A DNA stretch of 6,090 bases from the NCBI GenBank assembly GCA_023461115.1, contig JAEWOA010000019.1, positions 1-6,090 of the forward strand, given 5' to 3'. The DNA is from Actinomycetes bacterium. GTDB taxonomy: Bacteria > Actinomycetota > Actinomycetes > Actinomycetales > Cellulomonadaceae. The notes under the pieces were generated by a model that worked only from the letters and a program-made list of their open reading frames with translations, did not search any database and was not told the DNA's origin. Positions 5,731 to 6,090 of the stretch are shown here, piece after piece. Numbering within the stretch: the stretch's first letter is position 1; each line of letters begins with the position of its first letter. The position numbers were made by a program, and so were the translations under genes.

Positions 5731-5736
5731 TAGGAT
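5731..5736 (+). promoter_or_regulatory. Candidate -10 box for leaderless DUF3099 transcript
   Basis: TAGGAT (TANNNT) followed by 6 nt (CGGTTG) and the GTG at 5743. No Shine-Dalgarno sequence fits in the gap. The sequence around the box is locally A/T-richer than the rest of the window, as expected of a promoter. Confidence 0.55.
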
Positions 5737-5742
5737 CGGTTG

Positions 5743-6090
5743 GTGAGCGCACGCCGGCAGCATCCCGAGCCCGAGGTCCACCGGATCACGTCGGCTCCCG
5801 AGCCCTTGGGCGACGACGTCATGCGGCGCCAGCGCCGTTACCTCGCCCAGATGGGGCTCCGCCTCGTGTGCTTCGTCCTGGCGTTCGTGACGTGGTCACG
5901 CGTGCCGGTGTGGGTCTCGATCATCTTCCTCGTCGGCGCCGTCGTGCTGCCGTACGTCGCGGTGATCTTCGCCAACGCGGGCCGCGAGCGCCGCGACGAC
6001 GAGCCGCCGTTCGTCGACCCGCGCGAGATCGGGCCCGGCCAGGCGTACCGCGGCGGGCTCGGCCCCGCGCCCGCGCCACCGGCCGATGCG
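5743..6090 (+). CDS. DUF3099 family membrane protein (3' end cut by window)
   Basis: The first 116 residues of a small actinobacterial membrane protein; the frame is still open at the window end. It matches the DUF3099 pattern as I know it: an RITSAPEPLGDDVMRRQRRYLAQMGLR approach (14-40) with a basic cluster before the membrane, then two hydrophobic segments, about 38-52 (LRLVCFVLAFVTW) and 57-78 (WVSIIFLVGAVVLPYVAVIFANA), joined by a very short turn. An Arg/Asp/Glu-rich and then Pro/Gly-rich cytoplasmic tail follows. The basic residues just before helix 1 and the RERR after helix 2 put both ends in the cytoplasm by the positive-inside rule. Function is unknown. It is divergent from fabG; the shared 102-bp region carries two dyads. 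The GTG at 5743 is supported by TAGGAT 6 nt upstream and by the DUF3099-like sequence beginning soon after. Confidence 0.83.
   Translation, partial: MSARRQHPEPEVHRITSAPEPLGDDVMRRQRRYLAQMGLRLVCFVLAFVTWSRVPVWVSIIFLVGAVVLPYVAVIFANAGRERRDDEPPFVDPREIGPGQAYRGGLGPAPAPPADA

Overview
This is a very GC-rich stretch of ordinary chromosome from an actinobacterium, most likely Micrococcales and plausibly Cellulomonas or a relative. The basis is near-uniform G/C at third codon positions, GTG starts, promoter-like TANNNT boxes hard against start codons, an InhA-type enoyl reductase and an actinobacterial-type GlgA. The genus is inference from general protein character, not from a search.

Layout: (1) 1-164, the C-terminal end of an unidentified plus-strand gene. 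It converges with glgA, leaving 7 bp between the stop codons. (2) 172-2731, a divergent glycogen pair: glgA/glgM on the minus strand and glgC on the plus strand, sharing a 112-bp promoter region. This matches the arrangement known for Rv1212c/Rv1213 of Mycobacterium tuberculosis. (3) 2805-3461, serB, a minimal phosphoserine phosphatase downstream of glgC with its own promoter-like box. It converges with the next gene, again with 7 bp between stops. (4) 5640 down to 3469 on the minus strand, fabG-fabI-sixA: the two FAS-II reductases, then a SixA-type histidine phosphatase after a 77-bp gap. (5) 5743-6090, the start of a small two-helix DUF3099 membrane protein, divergent from fabG and cut by the window end.

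How the genes work together: GlgC makes ADP-glucose, which the GlgA/GlgM-type transferase uses for glycogen or maltose-1-phosphate synthesis. SerB does the last step of serine synthesis. FabG and FabI do the two NAD(P)H-dependent reductions of fatty acid elongation. SixA may remove phosphate from phosphohistidine, but its target is unknown.

No mobile element, CRISPR array, RNA gene, phage gene or defence-type cassette was seen, and I find no new multi-gene system. The points worth a second look are small-scale: four genes with a TANNNT box 6-8 nt from the start codon, consistent with leaderless transcription; dyads beside several of these boxes; divergent glg promoters whose upstream parts overlap; an SD-adjacent 10-bp hairpin in the glgA leader; and a 30-bp in-frame duplication that repeats the glgC stop codon.
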